From assembly GCA_024516035.1 (NCBI GenBank), contig CM044961.1, forward strand, positions 4,887,022-4,951,021: a DNA stretch of 64,000 bases, given 5' to 3'. The notes below the pieces were generated by a model that saw only the letters and a program-made list of their open reading frames with translations, was not told the origin of the DNA and did no database searches. This document shows positions 1 to 9,658 of the stretch, piece after piece (the stretch's first letter is position 1; every line of letters starts with the position of its first letter). Both the position numbers and the translations under genes were made by a program. This stretch comes from Bactericera cockerelli. Its lineage: Eukaryota; Arthropoda; Insecta; Hemiptera; Triozidae.

Positions 1-330
1 GCTACTGAGATCAGTACTGAAAAATGTATATTATTACTTATGGACTTACCTATCTATCAAGCTACATAGATCAGTACTAAAAAAATATTCTACTTATTAC
101 TAATGGACTTACCTATCTATGAAGCTACTGAGATCAGTACTGAAAAATGTATATTATTACTTATGGACTTACCTATATATCAAGCTACATAAATAGATCA
201 GTACTGAAAAATATTCTACTTATTACTAATGGACTTACCTATCTATGAAGCTACTGAGATCAGTACTGAAAAATGTATATATACTACTTATTTCTTATTG
301 ACTTACCTATCTATCAAGCTACTGAGATGT
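1..330. repeat. Minisatellite, about 60-bp unit, cut by window start
   Basis: Five or more tandem copies of a unit of about 60 bp beginning GCTACTGAGATCAGTACTG and ending in a CTTACCTATCTAT stretch. Two variants alternate (GCTACTGAGATC and GCTACATAGATC), so the true period is a dimer of about 123 bp. The phrase 'caagctactgagatcagt' resembles the reverse complement of the SINE B head, so the array may have grown from a SINE B fragment. It runs off the left edge. Confidence 0.85.
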
Positions 331-570
331 ACTCTATTTACCATTACCTCTACCTGAGATTTACAATGACTTATCTACGCCATGAGCTGAGGCTTAGATA
401 TCAGGGGGACAGCTACTGATAGACGCACGGCCTTCGCGAATGACTTCTGTATCTACTTACCTGGCGATATCGACAGCTAATAAATAGATAAAATTTACAT
501 AATATATTAAATATATCTATTATGACTGTAGAGCTCAAATAGTGTGCCTATCTATCTGACTATGAGCAGC
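331..570. other. Unannotated spacer
   Basis: No coding signal, RNA gene or recognised repeat seen. Confidence 0.5.
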
Positions 571-855
571 GATTATTATTATTGAATACTTTATTCAAAG
601 GACAAATACAAACAAATAATTACCTAAAAAAAAAAATTACAGCAAAAAAATATTTCTTTTTACAAGAACCAACACAATATTTCTGATGATTTCTAATATT
701 GGAAATTTCGCGGAAGTAATACAACATGGATAATAATAAAAACAAAAAAAAGCAAATTCATGAATTCTATTTACGTATAGAGGTGCCCCAACTAAAGGAA
801 AAAGGACGGGGTTATTGCCTATGGCAATCTCTACCACACAACCCTTATAAGTAGT
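571..855 (-). mobile_element. LINE-like 3' end, interrupted
   Basis: Reading on the - strand, it has the conserved 'gccataggcaataacc' block near 835-812 and ends in an AAT-rich run at 571-585, as in the better copy at 20070-20280. The middle carries a copy of palindromic repeat H at about 665-715 and A-rich runs. Confidence 0.5.
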
Positions 856-964
856 ACACAAAAAGGGACTGTCTGTTCTGTTACTTATGCCACAGTTTAA
901 GCTGTAACAGATATCAAAAATTAAAATGAAAAAAAAACAAACAAAAAAAAAATTAAAAAAAAAA

Positions 965-1080
965 AACAAATTCTAAGACAATGCTTCCGTTTCTAATATT
1001 AGAAGTCATCGGAGATTAAATTAAATGGCAATCGATCCCCCAAAAAACACCACCTCTTCTCGCTAAAAAACGGTAAGTTA
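965..1080. repeat. Repeat H fragment and relative of the 44252 inverted-repeat end
   Basis: Around 980-1010 is a degraded copy of the TTTCTAATATTAGAA palindromic repeat. At 1036-1070 the run 'gatcccccaaaaaacacca' resembles the outer end of the 550-bp inverted repeat at 44252, suggesting that element has relatives. Confidence 0.4.
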
Positions 1081-1194
1081 TTGAACAATAATTATGGGAT
1101 GAAGGTATGATAACAAAGGTAAGTAAAGGTAGAGAGTTATGGCTTATGGCAGGTAAGTATTGTAATAATAATTCCGAGTCCGTGAGTTAAACAC

Positions 1195-1268
1195 AGATAC
1201 CAATATCACGGTGGTGAGAGGATTATATGGACGCTCAGATCCAAAGTCTAGGCTCCTTTCATGTCTAT
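1195..1268. repeat. Dispersed repeat 'atcacggtggtgagagga'
   Basis: A block of about 70 bp recurs at 52361-52440, with 'tatcacggtggtgagagga' and 'ctcctttcatgtc' in the same order. Nature unknown. Confidence 0.55.
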
Positions 1269-1507
1269 TGGTTCTATTTGGTTTCAAAGTCCTGGTTTGA
1301 GTTAGTCAGGACCGGGGTTTTACCCTTCATTCTCTGGGAATCGTACCAGCTACCCACATTAACCTCAGCCTGGGTAGAGCCGGAAATGCCAGCCTCACGT
1401 GTTCGGAGGGAACAGAATTTTCTTCAAAAAGTCTGCCCCAACCGGGGATCGATCTTGGGATCTCCAGACTACGGGAAGTAGTCACAACCGTTACGCCACG
1501 GAGGCTG
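1262..1507 (-). mobile_element. SINE D, near full length
   Basis: On the - strand the head reads GCCTCCGTGGCGTAACGG and holds a tRNA-like B box (GATCGATCCCC, 1443-1453). A core 'tgaggttaatgtgggtagc' and 'gcgaatgaagggt' follow, then a tail that names an AGAAT/CCAATAG end. The same core is present in the 5S-derived SINEs. Confidence 0.75.
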
Positions 1508-1837
1508 GCGTATTAAATGAAAATAGGTAAGTAGGTACTTACAGTACCACACACATATGGATTGTGGGTATATCTTTCAAGCGTCTCATGCGCTGCAACT
1601 TAAGTGCGACTTAAGTGTAAGCACGAGCAATGAGCATGATAGCACATAAAGGCTTAATAGTAACTTAAGCGTGGCTGCGGCGTGAACAATGAACATGATA
1701 GGAAAGCAGATCTTTTGAGCCACGTGAAATTGTATCTTGTACTTTTAAAGTACATGAAGATAACAAATTAAATTAAGTGAGATAGTACGAGCACATATAT
1801 TATTTTATATACATAGGTATCTAGTGAAGCTGGAATT
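1508..1837. other. Unannotated spacer with a short duplication
   Basis: 'gtgaacaatgaacatgatag' (1681-1700) and 'gagcaatgagcatgatag' (1624-1641) look like a local duplication together with 'aacttaagcgtgg/aacttaagtgcg'. Nothing else seen. Confidence 0.45.
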
Positions 1838-1915
1838 TCCGGCCCCACACAGGCTGGGTTATTATGAGTAGCTGGTGCGATTCCTAGCGAATGGAGGGTT
1901 ATTTCTTATGACAAT
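1838..1915 (+). mobile_element. SINE core fragment (D/5S core)
   Basis: Only the shared core remains: 'ggccccacacaggctgggtt', then 'gagtagctggtgcgattcc' and 'agcgaatggagggtt'. It is followed by a LINE-tail motif 'gacaatctcttccaccca'. Confidence 0.6.
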
Positions 1916-1987
1916 CTCTTCCACCCAACTCGACATCACATCACGTTACTCCTTAAGACACTTCGTACACAGAGAGCGATCTTAGTC

Positions 1988-2280
1988 CGTCCCGGTAGCA
2001 CAGTGGTCAAGGAGTCTAACTGGTAATGAAGAGATGTATTTTCAGGCTGACTCAGTCGACCTATGGTTTTGCGGATCGTCAAACACCGGAAAACCAGTAT
2101 TAAGAAATTACCTACCTTCATCGGTAGAGTGGTTGAGGTTATAGCTGTAAAGGAGAGGAGTTTTTTCCGAATTAGCTTTCCAGGTCTTCTCTCCCATGGT
2201 AGCTGCTCTCCCATCACAATGGTCTCACAGTCCAAGGGTTGCCAGTTCGATAGCGCCAGAGGTGTATATTTCGAGGACGC
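1988..2280 (+). mobile_element. Degraded SINE C head and unclear sequence
   Basis: 'gtcccggtagcacagtggtc' at 1988 matches the SINE C tRNA-like head (A box), then diverges. The open frames here on both strands look accidental: no domain and no splice context. Confidence 0.4.
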
Positions 2281-2284
2281 CTGA

Positions 2285-2955
2285 AAAACGAAGATTTTGA
2301 ATATGAAGAAACGATGTAAGAGTATTTTTTGAATTCTCAAAGCTAGTCGAGCTCAAAAGATTTTAATACCAAAATAATTAAAATATCTTTGGTACGTACA
2401 TTGGGTGTAAATTGAACAATAAAAATAATTAATATTATTATATACCTAATAAACCTAGTTAGGTATTATAATAATTTTTTTTTAAATAATAATTGTTATT
2501 ACTAGGCTAGTAGTGACAGTTCTAACCGATAAATCATATATACCTAATTAATAATAAAAAAATCAGAGATTATCTTCACGAGATAACCCATGTAAATCAG
2601 GTGTGATTACGTAAATAGAAAGTAAAAAGTGGATGCAATCTTCATTAGAATTATTAGATTAGGTACTTATTATAAATTTTTCTGTAATTTAATAAAAAAA
2701 ATTCAGAGAATAACTTACAAATACCTTTATACCTACTTACAGATTAACAAATATGATAACTTTTACCTGCTCATATTTCTCAAACAATTCAACAAATACG
2801 ACTCCTGTGGTTTTGGAAGCTACTAGCATAGGACGCTTGCTGTCCATAAAGTCCCTGATAATAATTTATGAAGTCCAGGAGAAAGTGAAAGCTGAAACCT
2901 TCTGAAAGGATCATAAATGAAAGCCACCCAAGATGAAAACCTTGAGATGTTTAGG
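2285..2955. other. AT-rich spacer
   Basis: AT-rich DNA with TAATTATT/ACCTA runs. I see no gene or recognisable repeat. Confidence 0.5.
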
Positions 2956-2959
2956 AGCA

Positions 2960-3091
2960 CTTTATGAAACAGGATTAAAGTTAAGCTAAGCCTGACACGC
3001 CCAAAAAAGTCGGAGTTGGGATTCGAACCAACGGATCCTTACGCTACCTGGATTACCACAATAGCGTGTTAACCACTTGACTACCAGTGAT
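2960..3091 (-). mobile_element. Repeat K fragment followed by SINE A head
   Basis: 2960-3003 carries the 'acaggattaaagttaagc' and 'acacgccc' marks of repeat K. 3008-3091 is the reverse complement of the SINE A tRNA-like head, with B box ggattcgaacc and A-box region 'ccacttgactacca'. No SINE A tail is attached. Confidence 0.6.
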
Positions 3092-3094
3092 TAT

Positions 3095-3256
3095 GGCAAA
3101 CCACACGTTCTACTGGCTATTTTCGGCCCCATTCAGACTGGGTGAGGATAATTTGTATGGCTGGATTGTTTGCTTAGCGAATGGTGGGTAAAAGTGCCGT
3201 CGTTGTTAATTTTGTTAAAAAGGACCACGTAGTTGAAAGGGACGCGACATTCAACC
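3095..3256 (+). mobile_element. 5S-SINE, core and tail only
   Basis: Core 'ggccccattcagactgggtg' then 'gttgaaagggacgcgacatt' and the AAATAAAC end. The 5S-like head is missing. Confidence 0.6.
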
Positions 3257-3354
3257 CAAATAAACAAATGATATGGTAGCTTTAATATTTGGTGGATGTG
3301 CTCAAGTCACCAATCAGATGAACTAGAGTAGATATGTCGGTATGGCTTAATCAT

Positions 3355-3530
3355 CATCATAATAGGGTGGCGTCATCGTGAACGATGGTAGCCAGACAGT
3401 GGAGGAATGACTCAGCACTTCTACCACTGTCCTTACAAGGAGGCTAATAATAATTGACAAGGGCCCCCGGAACCAAGCCAATGCTGGTCTACTCCCTGTT
3501 TATAGTCCCCCAGCCAGACTATACATAAGT
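3355..3530 (+). mobile_element. Repeat F, one VNTR unit
   Basis: Starts 'agggtggcgtcatcgtgaac', passes 'ggtagccagacagtggagga', and ends with a single copy of the 38-bp unit (tctactccctgtttatagtc). Other copies carry two or five units. Confidence 0.7.
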
Positions 3531-3597
3531 AAAAAAATAAATGAAAAATTAACGGTTTCATAATGAGAACCCTTCGTCCCATTGATGACCCTTCCCC

Positions 3598-3800
3598 ATT
3601 TTTTCTGCTCTGTACTTGGGTGTTCTAGGTCCACTCATGCCTCTTGAGGAAAAATGAGTAGCTGCTTTAATGTTAGCAGCGCCCAGTGCCGAAATTATAG
3701 GCAAAAATAAGATATTGGGATATTAAAGATACGGAAAAATCCTTTAATTCTGCGCTACCCACTAAAATAGTAATATAATAACACAAAGAAACACATTATT
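3598..3800 (+). mobile_element. SINE E, 5' truncated
   Basis: Begins in the body (tctgctctgtacttgggtg), then 'tgaggaaaaatgagtagctg', 'aaaataagatattgggatat', and the tail 'gctacccactaaaa' plus 'aacacaaagaaacacat'. The tRNA-like head is absent. Confidence 0.7.
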
Positions 3801-4265
3801 TATTTATTATTTAGGTGTTATTTATTTATATCTAGGTTAATTTTATATCCATTGATTCTATTAGAATCTGGGAATCCATATAATCCTCTCATCATAGTGA
3901 TAAAGGCATCTGTGTTTATCACACGGACTCATATTATTAAATTTAATTCCAATGAAACACGTTTTTAATTTGTAATACGATTATAAGATTTAGAAAGAGT
4001 TGAAATGTCACGACGTACCTACCTACCATCTTGATCATGATTTATGAGGTTTTAAGTAAAAATATAAATCTAATACAAGCACCTACCTAATCACTTTGCG
4101 ATAGCCAGGTAAGTGTCTACCTATAATTACGTCATGAATTATATAATATATTATATATTATATTGTACTAATACATAAAAGATGTACATTGTCTTATTAT
4201 TGTCTTGTAAAGAAATAAATTAATGAAGATTTTAAAATTAAAAAAAAAACATTATAGTTACAGTA
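3801..4265. other. AT-rich spacer
   Basis: TA-rich sequence with TACCTACC runs and a palindromic TATAATATATTATATATTAT tract near 4140-4160. No gene seen. Confidence 0.5.
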
Positions 4266-4655
4266 GTCACCGTTGCAGAGTGAGTTAGTGTGGTAGGCAT
4301 TGCATGCACTGTTACCTGGGTTCGATCCCCAGCGGAGAAGGATTTTTTCTGCTCTGTACTTGGGTGTTCGGGGTCCACTCATAGGTACCTCGTGAGGAAA
4401 AATGAGTAGCTGCTTTAATGTTAGCAACGACCTGTCCTGGAATTATAGGCAAAAATAAGATATTGGGATATTAAAGAAATGAAAAACTTGAACCACCGAC
4501 CTCCAGATTACAAGTCCTCCGCCTTATCAATCAAGCTACTGAGGTCGGTGTAATATGTACCTAATTTTTTTGCATTAGAGTATTAGTTCTTGTAATGTTG
4601 ATGCTACCCACTAAAATTATGAAATAGTAACACAGATAACTAGCTCTTTATCTTT
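4266..4655 (+). mobile_element. SINE E with a SINE B head inserted
   Basis: 4266-4485 is SINE E with its tRNA-like head (tcaccgttgcagagtgagtt; B box gggttcgatccc). At 4486-4552 lies the - strand SINE B head (gaaccaccgacctccag). 4573-4655 is the SINE E2-type tail (gtaatgttgatgctaccc). The order suggests SINE B landed inside an E-type element. Confidence 0.65.
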
Positions 4656-4905
4656 TTATCTTGTGATGAAACAAAGCACTAATAATAGAATTATTGAATC
4701 ATACCTATTTCTGTTAACGTAACGTAGACATAATTAATTTAACAACCACCTATCTATTTTAGAAAATACACAGCATTTTAAAAAATATAAAACTATTTTT
4801 ACCTATTTCATAGAAAACACGTACCTAGGTATTACGGAAGAGAATGCAAGTCATTGTCACTACCCTTGATCTCTTGATCAGGCTTTGTTTACTATTAAAA
4901 GAAAA

Positions 4906-5206
4906 GAGCTAGTTATTTGTGTTATTATGTCACAATTTTTAGTGGGTAGCATCGACATTACGAGAACTAATGCTAATGCATCATATCTCCAAACAACCAT
5001 CATATTCCAATATCAATCTCGTAATGCCGCCAATGGTCGTTGCCCACTCTACAACTACCCCAATTGTCCCCACGAGGCTAGGATAGGCCCCGGCATCCAA
5101 AGTACAGAGCCGAAAAAATCCGAACCCGCCGGGATTCGAACCCGGGTCACCTGAAGTGCAAGCTGAGCAATCTGAGCACGCTATACCCCTAAGCCAAGGT
5201 GACTAC
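4906..5206 (-). mobile_element. SINE E2, full length
   Basis: On the - strand: tRNA-like head 'gtcaccttggcttaggggta' with B box gggttcgaatcc, body 'ggctctgtactttggatgcc', and tail 'atcgatgctacc...'. The tail is shared with SINE E while the body differs, so I treat it as a sister family. A frame at 4885-5154 across it has no protein meaning. Confidence 0.75.
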
Positions 5207-5676
5207 TTTGTTTACAATCACATAATTATACCTTTTCATTGTATCCATATAAAAAATGTAAAATGAGTTTGATCGAAATTGTTTAGTAAAATAAATTGTT
5301 TAGTAATATTATTGTACTAGTTATAGGTACTTACTTAGTTAACTCAGGTTTTCCATGTAATCACCGTGGGATTTGTTCTGTATGAGACAGGAACCTGATT
5401 GAAAAATGAACTTTAGGTAAAAGGATGAAAGTTTTATCAATGAATGAACTAGAGACTAGACTGTGTTGTTTACGAAAATAGTAAACACAGTTTCACACAT
5501 GTGGGATTCGAATTCACACCCAACGCTAGTGGAGTGTACTGTAGTATCATAGTACGAGTTATAAATGGAAAGCAGTGGCGTGTCTTGCCATTGAAAGTAG
5601 ACAGGTACTACCGTCGAACCTGGAGATAATATAATTATGATCAATTAATTTTATTTATAAAAAGATCAATTTTACG
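5207..5676. other. Spacer with a possible tRNA-like relic
   Basis: Mostly AT-rich. At 5501-5521 'gggattcgaattcacaccc' looks like the B-box end of a tRNA-derived SINE on the - strand, too degraded to place. Confidence 0.4.
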
Positions 5677-6028
5677 TGCACTGGTAGTCAAGTGGTTAAA
5701 GTGCTAGTCTGGTAATCCAGGTAGCGAAGGGATCCGTTAGTTCGAATCCCACCCAGTGCATGAATTTTTCCTCATTAGTTTGAGCTTGTGACCACATAAT
5801 AATAAGACTCTAAGGGCGGAATTAATAGACGTTTTTGTAATACCTCTGTGGTGCTAAGGCACGGATTGCGTACTGTGTAAGATAGGGAAAACCGATACTT
5901 ACCAACGACTTAAGTTATTGATGTTGTCTATTAATTCCGCCCTAAGGGTTAGGTGGTAGAAAATGCTTTGAGCATTAACCTCGCCTGGTGGTTAGCTTAC
6001 ACGAAAGAGTGTTATTATTATTATTATT
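5677..6028 (+). mobile_element. SINE A, full length, split by a MITE
   Basis: Head 5677-5761: acceptor-like ends GCACTGG/CCAGTGC, A box TAGTCAAGTGG, B box GTTCGAATCCC. The anticodon arm is about three bases too short for a real tRNA. Body 'ttgtgaccacataataataa' is cut by a 129-bp MITE at 5814-5942, then resumes 'gggttaggtggtagaaaatg' and ends in (ATT)n. Confidence 0.85.
5811..5945. mobile_element. Harbinger-like MITE, 129 bp, TSD TAA
   Basis: Element 5814-5942 with perfect 17-bp terminal inverted repeats (GGGCGGAATTAATAGAC) flanked by TAA at 5811-5813 and 5943-5945. A 3-bp TWA duplication and GGGC-type ends are typical of PIF/Harbinger. A second copy of exactly the same length is at 31506-31634. 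The SINE A host gives an empty-site reference (gactctgagggttagg). Confidence 0.8.
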
Positions 6029-6051
6029 TATTTTAGAGCTGAAATTTAGAG

Positions 6052-6140
6052 CTGACCTCAGTAGCTTGATAGATATGACGGCGGAAATTTTAACCTGGAT
6101 ATTAGAACCGACCTCAAGAACTAGGAGGTCGGAGGTTCCG
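6052..6140 (+). mobile_element. SINE B head, diverged
   Basis: 'gacctcagtagcttgatag' and 'ggaggtcggaggttccgacc' frame a decayed SINE B head with a duplicated 'aaccgacctcaa' segment. Confidence 0.5.
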
Positions 6141-6235
6141 ACCAATCAACCAAATAAAATTTATAAACACTTTCATGATAAGTACTTAAGTATTTTCGAG
6201 GTAAATTGTTTCAAATTCTACCTGTTCCAAATCTT

Positions 6236-6392
6236 AACCCACCTCGGTAGCTTGATCGATAAGGCGGCGGACTTGTAACCTGGAGGTCGGTGGTTTGAGT
6301 CCTGGTTTCAACGTAAATTTGGTAAAGCGAGTTTGAGTATGTGATATGTGATATCATGAAAGTGATTAACACAAAACATGATATTTTAACTT
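6236..6392 (+). mobile_element. SINE B, full length
   Basis: tRNA-like head 'cctcggtagcttgatcgata' with 'ggcggcggacttgtaacc', B-box region 'ggtggtttgagtcc', then the fixed tail 'taaagcgagtttgagta', 'gtgatatcatgaaagtgatt' and 'aacacaaaacatgata'. This is one of the most frequent repeats in the window. Confidence 0.8.
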
Positions 6393-6510
6393 AACTTTAC
6401 AGAGTGGAATCACCACCTCAAGATATTCATTTTTTTATTATTATTATTTTTCATATGTTTTCAAAATCGTGAAAATCTTGGCTCAGGAAAATCACAGGAA
6501 AAAAATTCTT

Positions 6511-6702
6511 TCATGTCTCGGTCAAGGCCTCGGTCTGGTAATCCAGAGGTCGCGGGTTCAAAACCCAAAAAGGACATGACAAGTTATATCCTACCATTGA
6601 GATTTTGACCACATAATAATACGTTTTGAGCTTAATACTGCTGGAATAATGGGACTCATTAGTTTTAATCGGGCAGTATTAATGAGGTGATATTATTATT
6701 TT
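6511..6702 (+). mobile_element. SINE C
   Basis: Head 'gtctcggtcaaggcctcggt' with 'ctggtaatccagaggtcgcg' and B box gggttcaaaacc. Body 'gaccacataataatacg', then 'ggaataatgggactcatta', 'cgggcagtatt' and an ATT tail. The phrase gaccacataataata is shared with SINE A. Confidence 0.75.
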
Positions 6703-6754
6703 TTCACCGTCATGCACAGAACAACCTTATCTGTTTGAGTCCGCGGAACATCGA

Positions 6755-7092
6755 AATAGACGTCGGTATGAGGTTAATGCCCTAAAGGCACAGGACTCGT
6801 AACGTGCATGTTGTCTGTTCGAATCTCAATAGAAGCGAATTTTATCAAGACGAAAGCGAGTGATTGTGGTATCAATTTCGATCCCCCGAGACGAAAAAAA
6901 AAAAAAAAAATATATTCTAAAATTGGTTACGAGCGCTTCCGGTGCGCTCGTGTTGACCCAGTACCTGAATGGGAAGTACCGTGTCACTTCTCGCCCATCA
7001 GAGGGGAGGCATACTACGGGATGGGTACCCTACAACACAGACCACAATCGTCTACAGTAGCTCCTGTTAAAAAAAAACACTCATCTATAATA
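6755..7092 (+). mobile_element. SINE G, diverged head
   Basis: The body 'cggtgcgctcgtgttgaccc', 'cgtgtcacttctcgcccatc', 'ctacaacacagaccacaa' and 'tacagtagctcctgtt' matches the complete copy at 19285-19592. The head (6755-6895) is badly diverged and includes an A18 run. The open frames here are accidental. Confidence 0.65.
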
Positions 7093-7215
7093 TAAATATA
7101 AAAAAATCTTTGTTATGATTCATATTTCTGATATTACTGATAGGTATAATTATGGTATATGATCATAAGTATTTATTTTACGACATCCGTCACTGTATGA
7201 AGCTCCAGGTATAAC

Positions 7216-7663
7216 ATGTTATCAGCAAGTTCTTATCATTCGGCTACCTCATTCAGCAAACATTTAGAGTTAAAAAGGAACAATAAATTTAATACACAGT
7301 CTAGTAGGTGGTCCTCACCCACCAACCTGTCTAAGCTACAAGTTTTTCAAAATAAAATTCTTAGAATTGCTGTCAACGCACCATGGTTTATAAGAAACAA
7401 ACAACTACATCAAGAACTCAGAATAGAAACCGTTCGTCATCACATTAAATCTCTCACAAAAAAATGTTTTATTCGTTTAAGAAAAACCAATAACCATTAT
7501 AAATTAGGTAAAAAACGTACACAAACGAGACTCAAACGTAGATTACCACAGGAAATCCTGTCGGATCTCTCGTCTGGTGAATCCTTAACCTCAGACGAGG
7601 AAAACACTTCCTAATATAATAATTATGCCATAAAAATAAATAAATAGGTAAAAAAAAAAAAAA
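7216..7663 (+). mobile_element. Jockey-like LINE, 3' end of reverse transcriptase ORF
   Basis: An open frame at 7216-7614 encodes 132 residues. From about residue 40 it reads SKLQVFQNKILRIAVNAPWF followed by HQELRIETVRHHI, the conserved segment after the RT domain in Jockey-type non-LTR retrotransposons. The lysine/arginine-rich end and acidic last 15 residues are also usual. The stop at 7612 is followed by a 3' UTR with AAATAAATAAATA and a poly(A) run at 7651-7663. It is a 5'-truncated insertion; the RT catalytic motifs are absent. The first ~30 residues probably come from flanking DNA. Confidence 0.8.
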
Positions 7664-8005
7664 TATATTTCAGGTAATTATTATATAAGCCTCCTTTTTA
7701 ATATCAATTAATTAATTATCAATTGATTTTTCCTTTTATTGTACATAATTTTATTCAATAAAATTAATGTTACAGCTCAGAAATAATGTACATCTCTTAT
7801 CACTGATTACCAATACTTTTCATAACACGTCACTAGCACACAAGTGCAGGGCGTTACTTTGTCATTCTTCTCTTGCCCAAACAACACTGATTTTACCCAC
7901 AACCACAAGTTGCTGAAAAGATGTAAATTATATCTGAGCGCAACATTTTACCAATTGTTGAAAAAAAAAAAAAAAAAAAAAAGTAGGTGGTAGCTCTACA
8001 AAGTA
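7664..8005. other. Spacer with A22 run
   Basis: AT-rich; an A-run at 7961-7982 could be the tail of a lost retroelement. No gene seen. Confidence 0.45.
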
Positions 8006-8009
8006 GGTA

Positions 8010-8173
8010 GCATGGGCGTAGGAGCAGGGGGGCCGCTAACCCCCCTTTCATAATAAAATTATAAGCAATTACTTATCTGAAGAAAAAAATCAACCCCCCC
8101 TGCCTATCGCCTTCCAATACCTTGACGAGGTACTTTGTTGCCCCCCCTTTTGCCCAACCCTTCCTACGCCCAT
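8010..8173. mobile_element. Small TIR element, C-rich
   Basis: Ends 'catgggcgtagga' (8010) and 'tcctacgcccatg' (8160) are inverted repeats around a core with G6-7 and C7 runs. The ends recall hAT-type MITEs, but I cannot find a clean target duplication. Confidence 0.5.
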
Positions 8174-8377
8174 GGTAATGGTAGGTAGGTATATCTACTA
8201 CTCATAATAATAGATAATATACTGGCCAACAGTCCGACGACGCTCGACAGCCAAATTTCTTGTTCTCACAATATTATAAAATTCGTAATTTTACTGCAAG
8301 TGTTTGTATTTTGACACAGATTTACATATTTGGTTAAAGAACCTTCTGAGTGGCTGTGGGCTAATAACCTACACCAC

Positions 8378-8617
8378 TTAAAACGGAAGAATAATATTTT
8401 CATACAACGGTCTTGAGGTTGTCGTCATTTCGGAAGCTTTTCCTCCCAAGTTAACTTTCAGATTAGGAAACAAGAGAAAGTCACTTGGTGTCAGATCAGG
8501 TGAATATGGTGGGTGGCCAAAAACTTCCCATCTGATAGAATTAGGGAGATCTTGAGTCTTTCGAGCTGAGTGGGGGCGAGCGTTATCTTGAGTCTTATGG
8601 ATCCTCGTTGTGGCCAA
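8378..8617 (-). pseudogene. mariner transposase C-terminal fragment
   Basis: The - strand frame reads QDNARPHSARKTQ, then WEVFGHPPYSPDLTPSD, FLLFPNLK and LGGK. These are the conserved mariner transposase segments around the second and third catalytic aspartates (D34D class). The frame is about 79 residues, against about 345 in a complete mariner. It lacks the helix-turn-helix domain and the first catalytic aspartate, and after LGGK it diverges from the family, so it is frameshifted or truncated. No inverted terminal repeats were located. Confidence 0.85.
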
Positions 8618-8639
8618 CTATCAAAGATGATGCGTATTG

Positions 8640-9487
8640 TTTTCCAAGAAATTTAAGCTCTGACTTGAACTTTTGATCTTGAAGTTGTTAATTAATTTCA
8701 CCCTATGTGTTGATTACCAGGTATGTGTCTATCTCAAATATCTTTTTCTCTCTAAAATTTTCATTTTTTTTTTTCTTTCTAAATTTCCGGAGTTGTAAAT
8801 TTTGTATTTTCTATATATATATATATATATAAAAACATCCATATTTGTAAATTTGTATCCATGTATGTATGATTTCCTTGTAAAAATTATAAATAAAACT
8901 ACAACTTAAGTTGTGAATATGTTTCAAATAAATAAATTAATTTCACCCTGAATCGCCTCCGAACCCAAAAGCCGTCGGTTTTGGGTCTGAATCCTATGCA
9001 TCGTAGACTTTACCAATAAATAATAAATAAATACCGCGACATTAACAAGATTCAAACACGGAAATGAATCGATCAAAAAATCTCACAAACTAATGCACGG
9101 ATATTAGCTCTATTTATCACACAACACGATAATTTGTAAACGCGCCTTGTGCATTACGAGTGGGAAGTGAGCCAGCTTTTAGTTTAGGCACACATCACGC
9201 GCGGTAATTTTCAAATTTCTAATAATTTTTGTTAAGTCGACTGTTTGGTGTTTTATGGTAACTCTGAAAGTTTTCAAGAAGTCAAGCTTCTTTACTAGGA
9301 AATGTAACCAAAGATTCGGTAGAAACATACCCCAGTTTTGTCAAAATATAAGAAGTACGTTAAAAATAGCGTCGAATCCTCTACAACTTGTTAACTTTGC
9401 GTCCATCTAGGCGGCAATAGACTGAGGCCAAATTGTGACCTTGGCTTTGAATAATTAAACCCCATCTGCTAGGAAAAAAAATTAATA
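8640..9487. other. MESD upstream region
   Basis: AT-rich with a (TA)n microsatellite at 8813-8831 and a short direct/inverted phrase 'aaaagccgtcggttttgggt' near 8968. The MESD promoter and 5' UTR must lie within it or just before 9488, but no TATA box or initiator stands out. Confidence 0.4.
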
Positions 9488-9658
9488 ATGCTCTTGTCAT
9501 TTGAATCGCAGTCGCTTATCTATTTGTTATCAGTGTGTTACGTGTGCTCCGTGGGTTGCAAGAAATTCAAGGAGGGTGAGGAAAAGCCACAGTGGGCCAA
9601 AAAAGATCTGAGTTTCTACAGTGATGCTGATCTGGAACGACTCTTTGATCAATGGGAG
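9488..9658 (+). CDS. MESD: MESD coding exon 1
   Basis: Encodes residues 1-57: signal peptide, the KKFKEGEEKPQWAKKD segment and the start of the MESD domain. The donor is GAG|GTGAGT at 9659, phase 0. In-frame read-through would stop after three codons, which supports the donor. Confidence 0.92.

Noticed and set aside
665..715. CTGATGA...GGAAA as a hammerhead
   Set aside because: The spacing is produced by the palindrome of repeat H; no helix II or helix I pairing.
5677..5761. Apparent tRNA genes at the SINE A, B, C, E and G heads
   Set aside because: Good A and B boxes and even a paired acceptor, but the anticodon arm is about three bases short and each continues into a fixed SINE body and tail.
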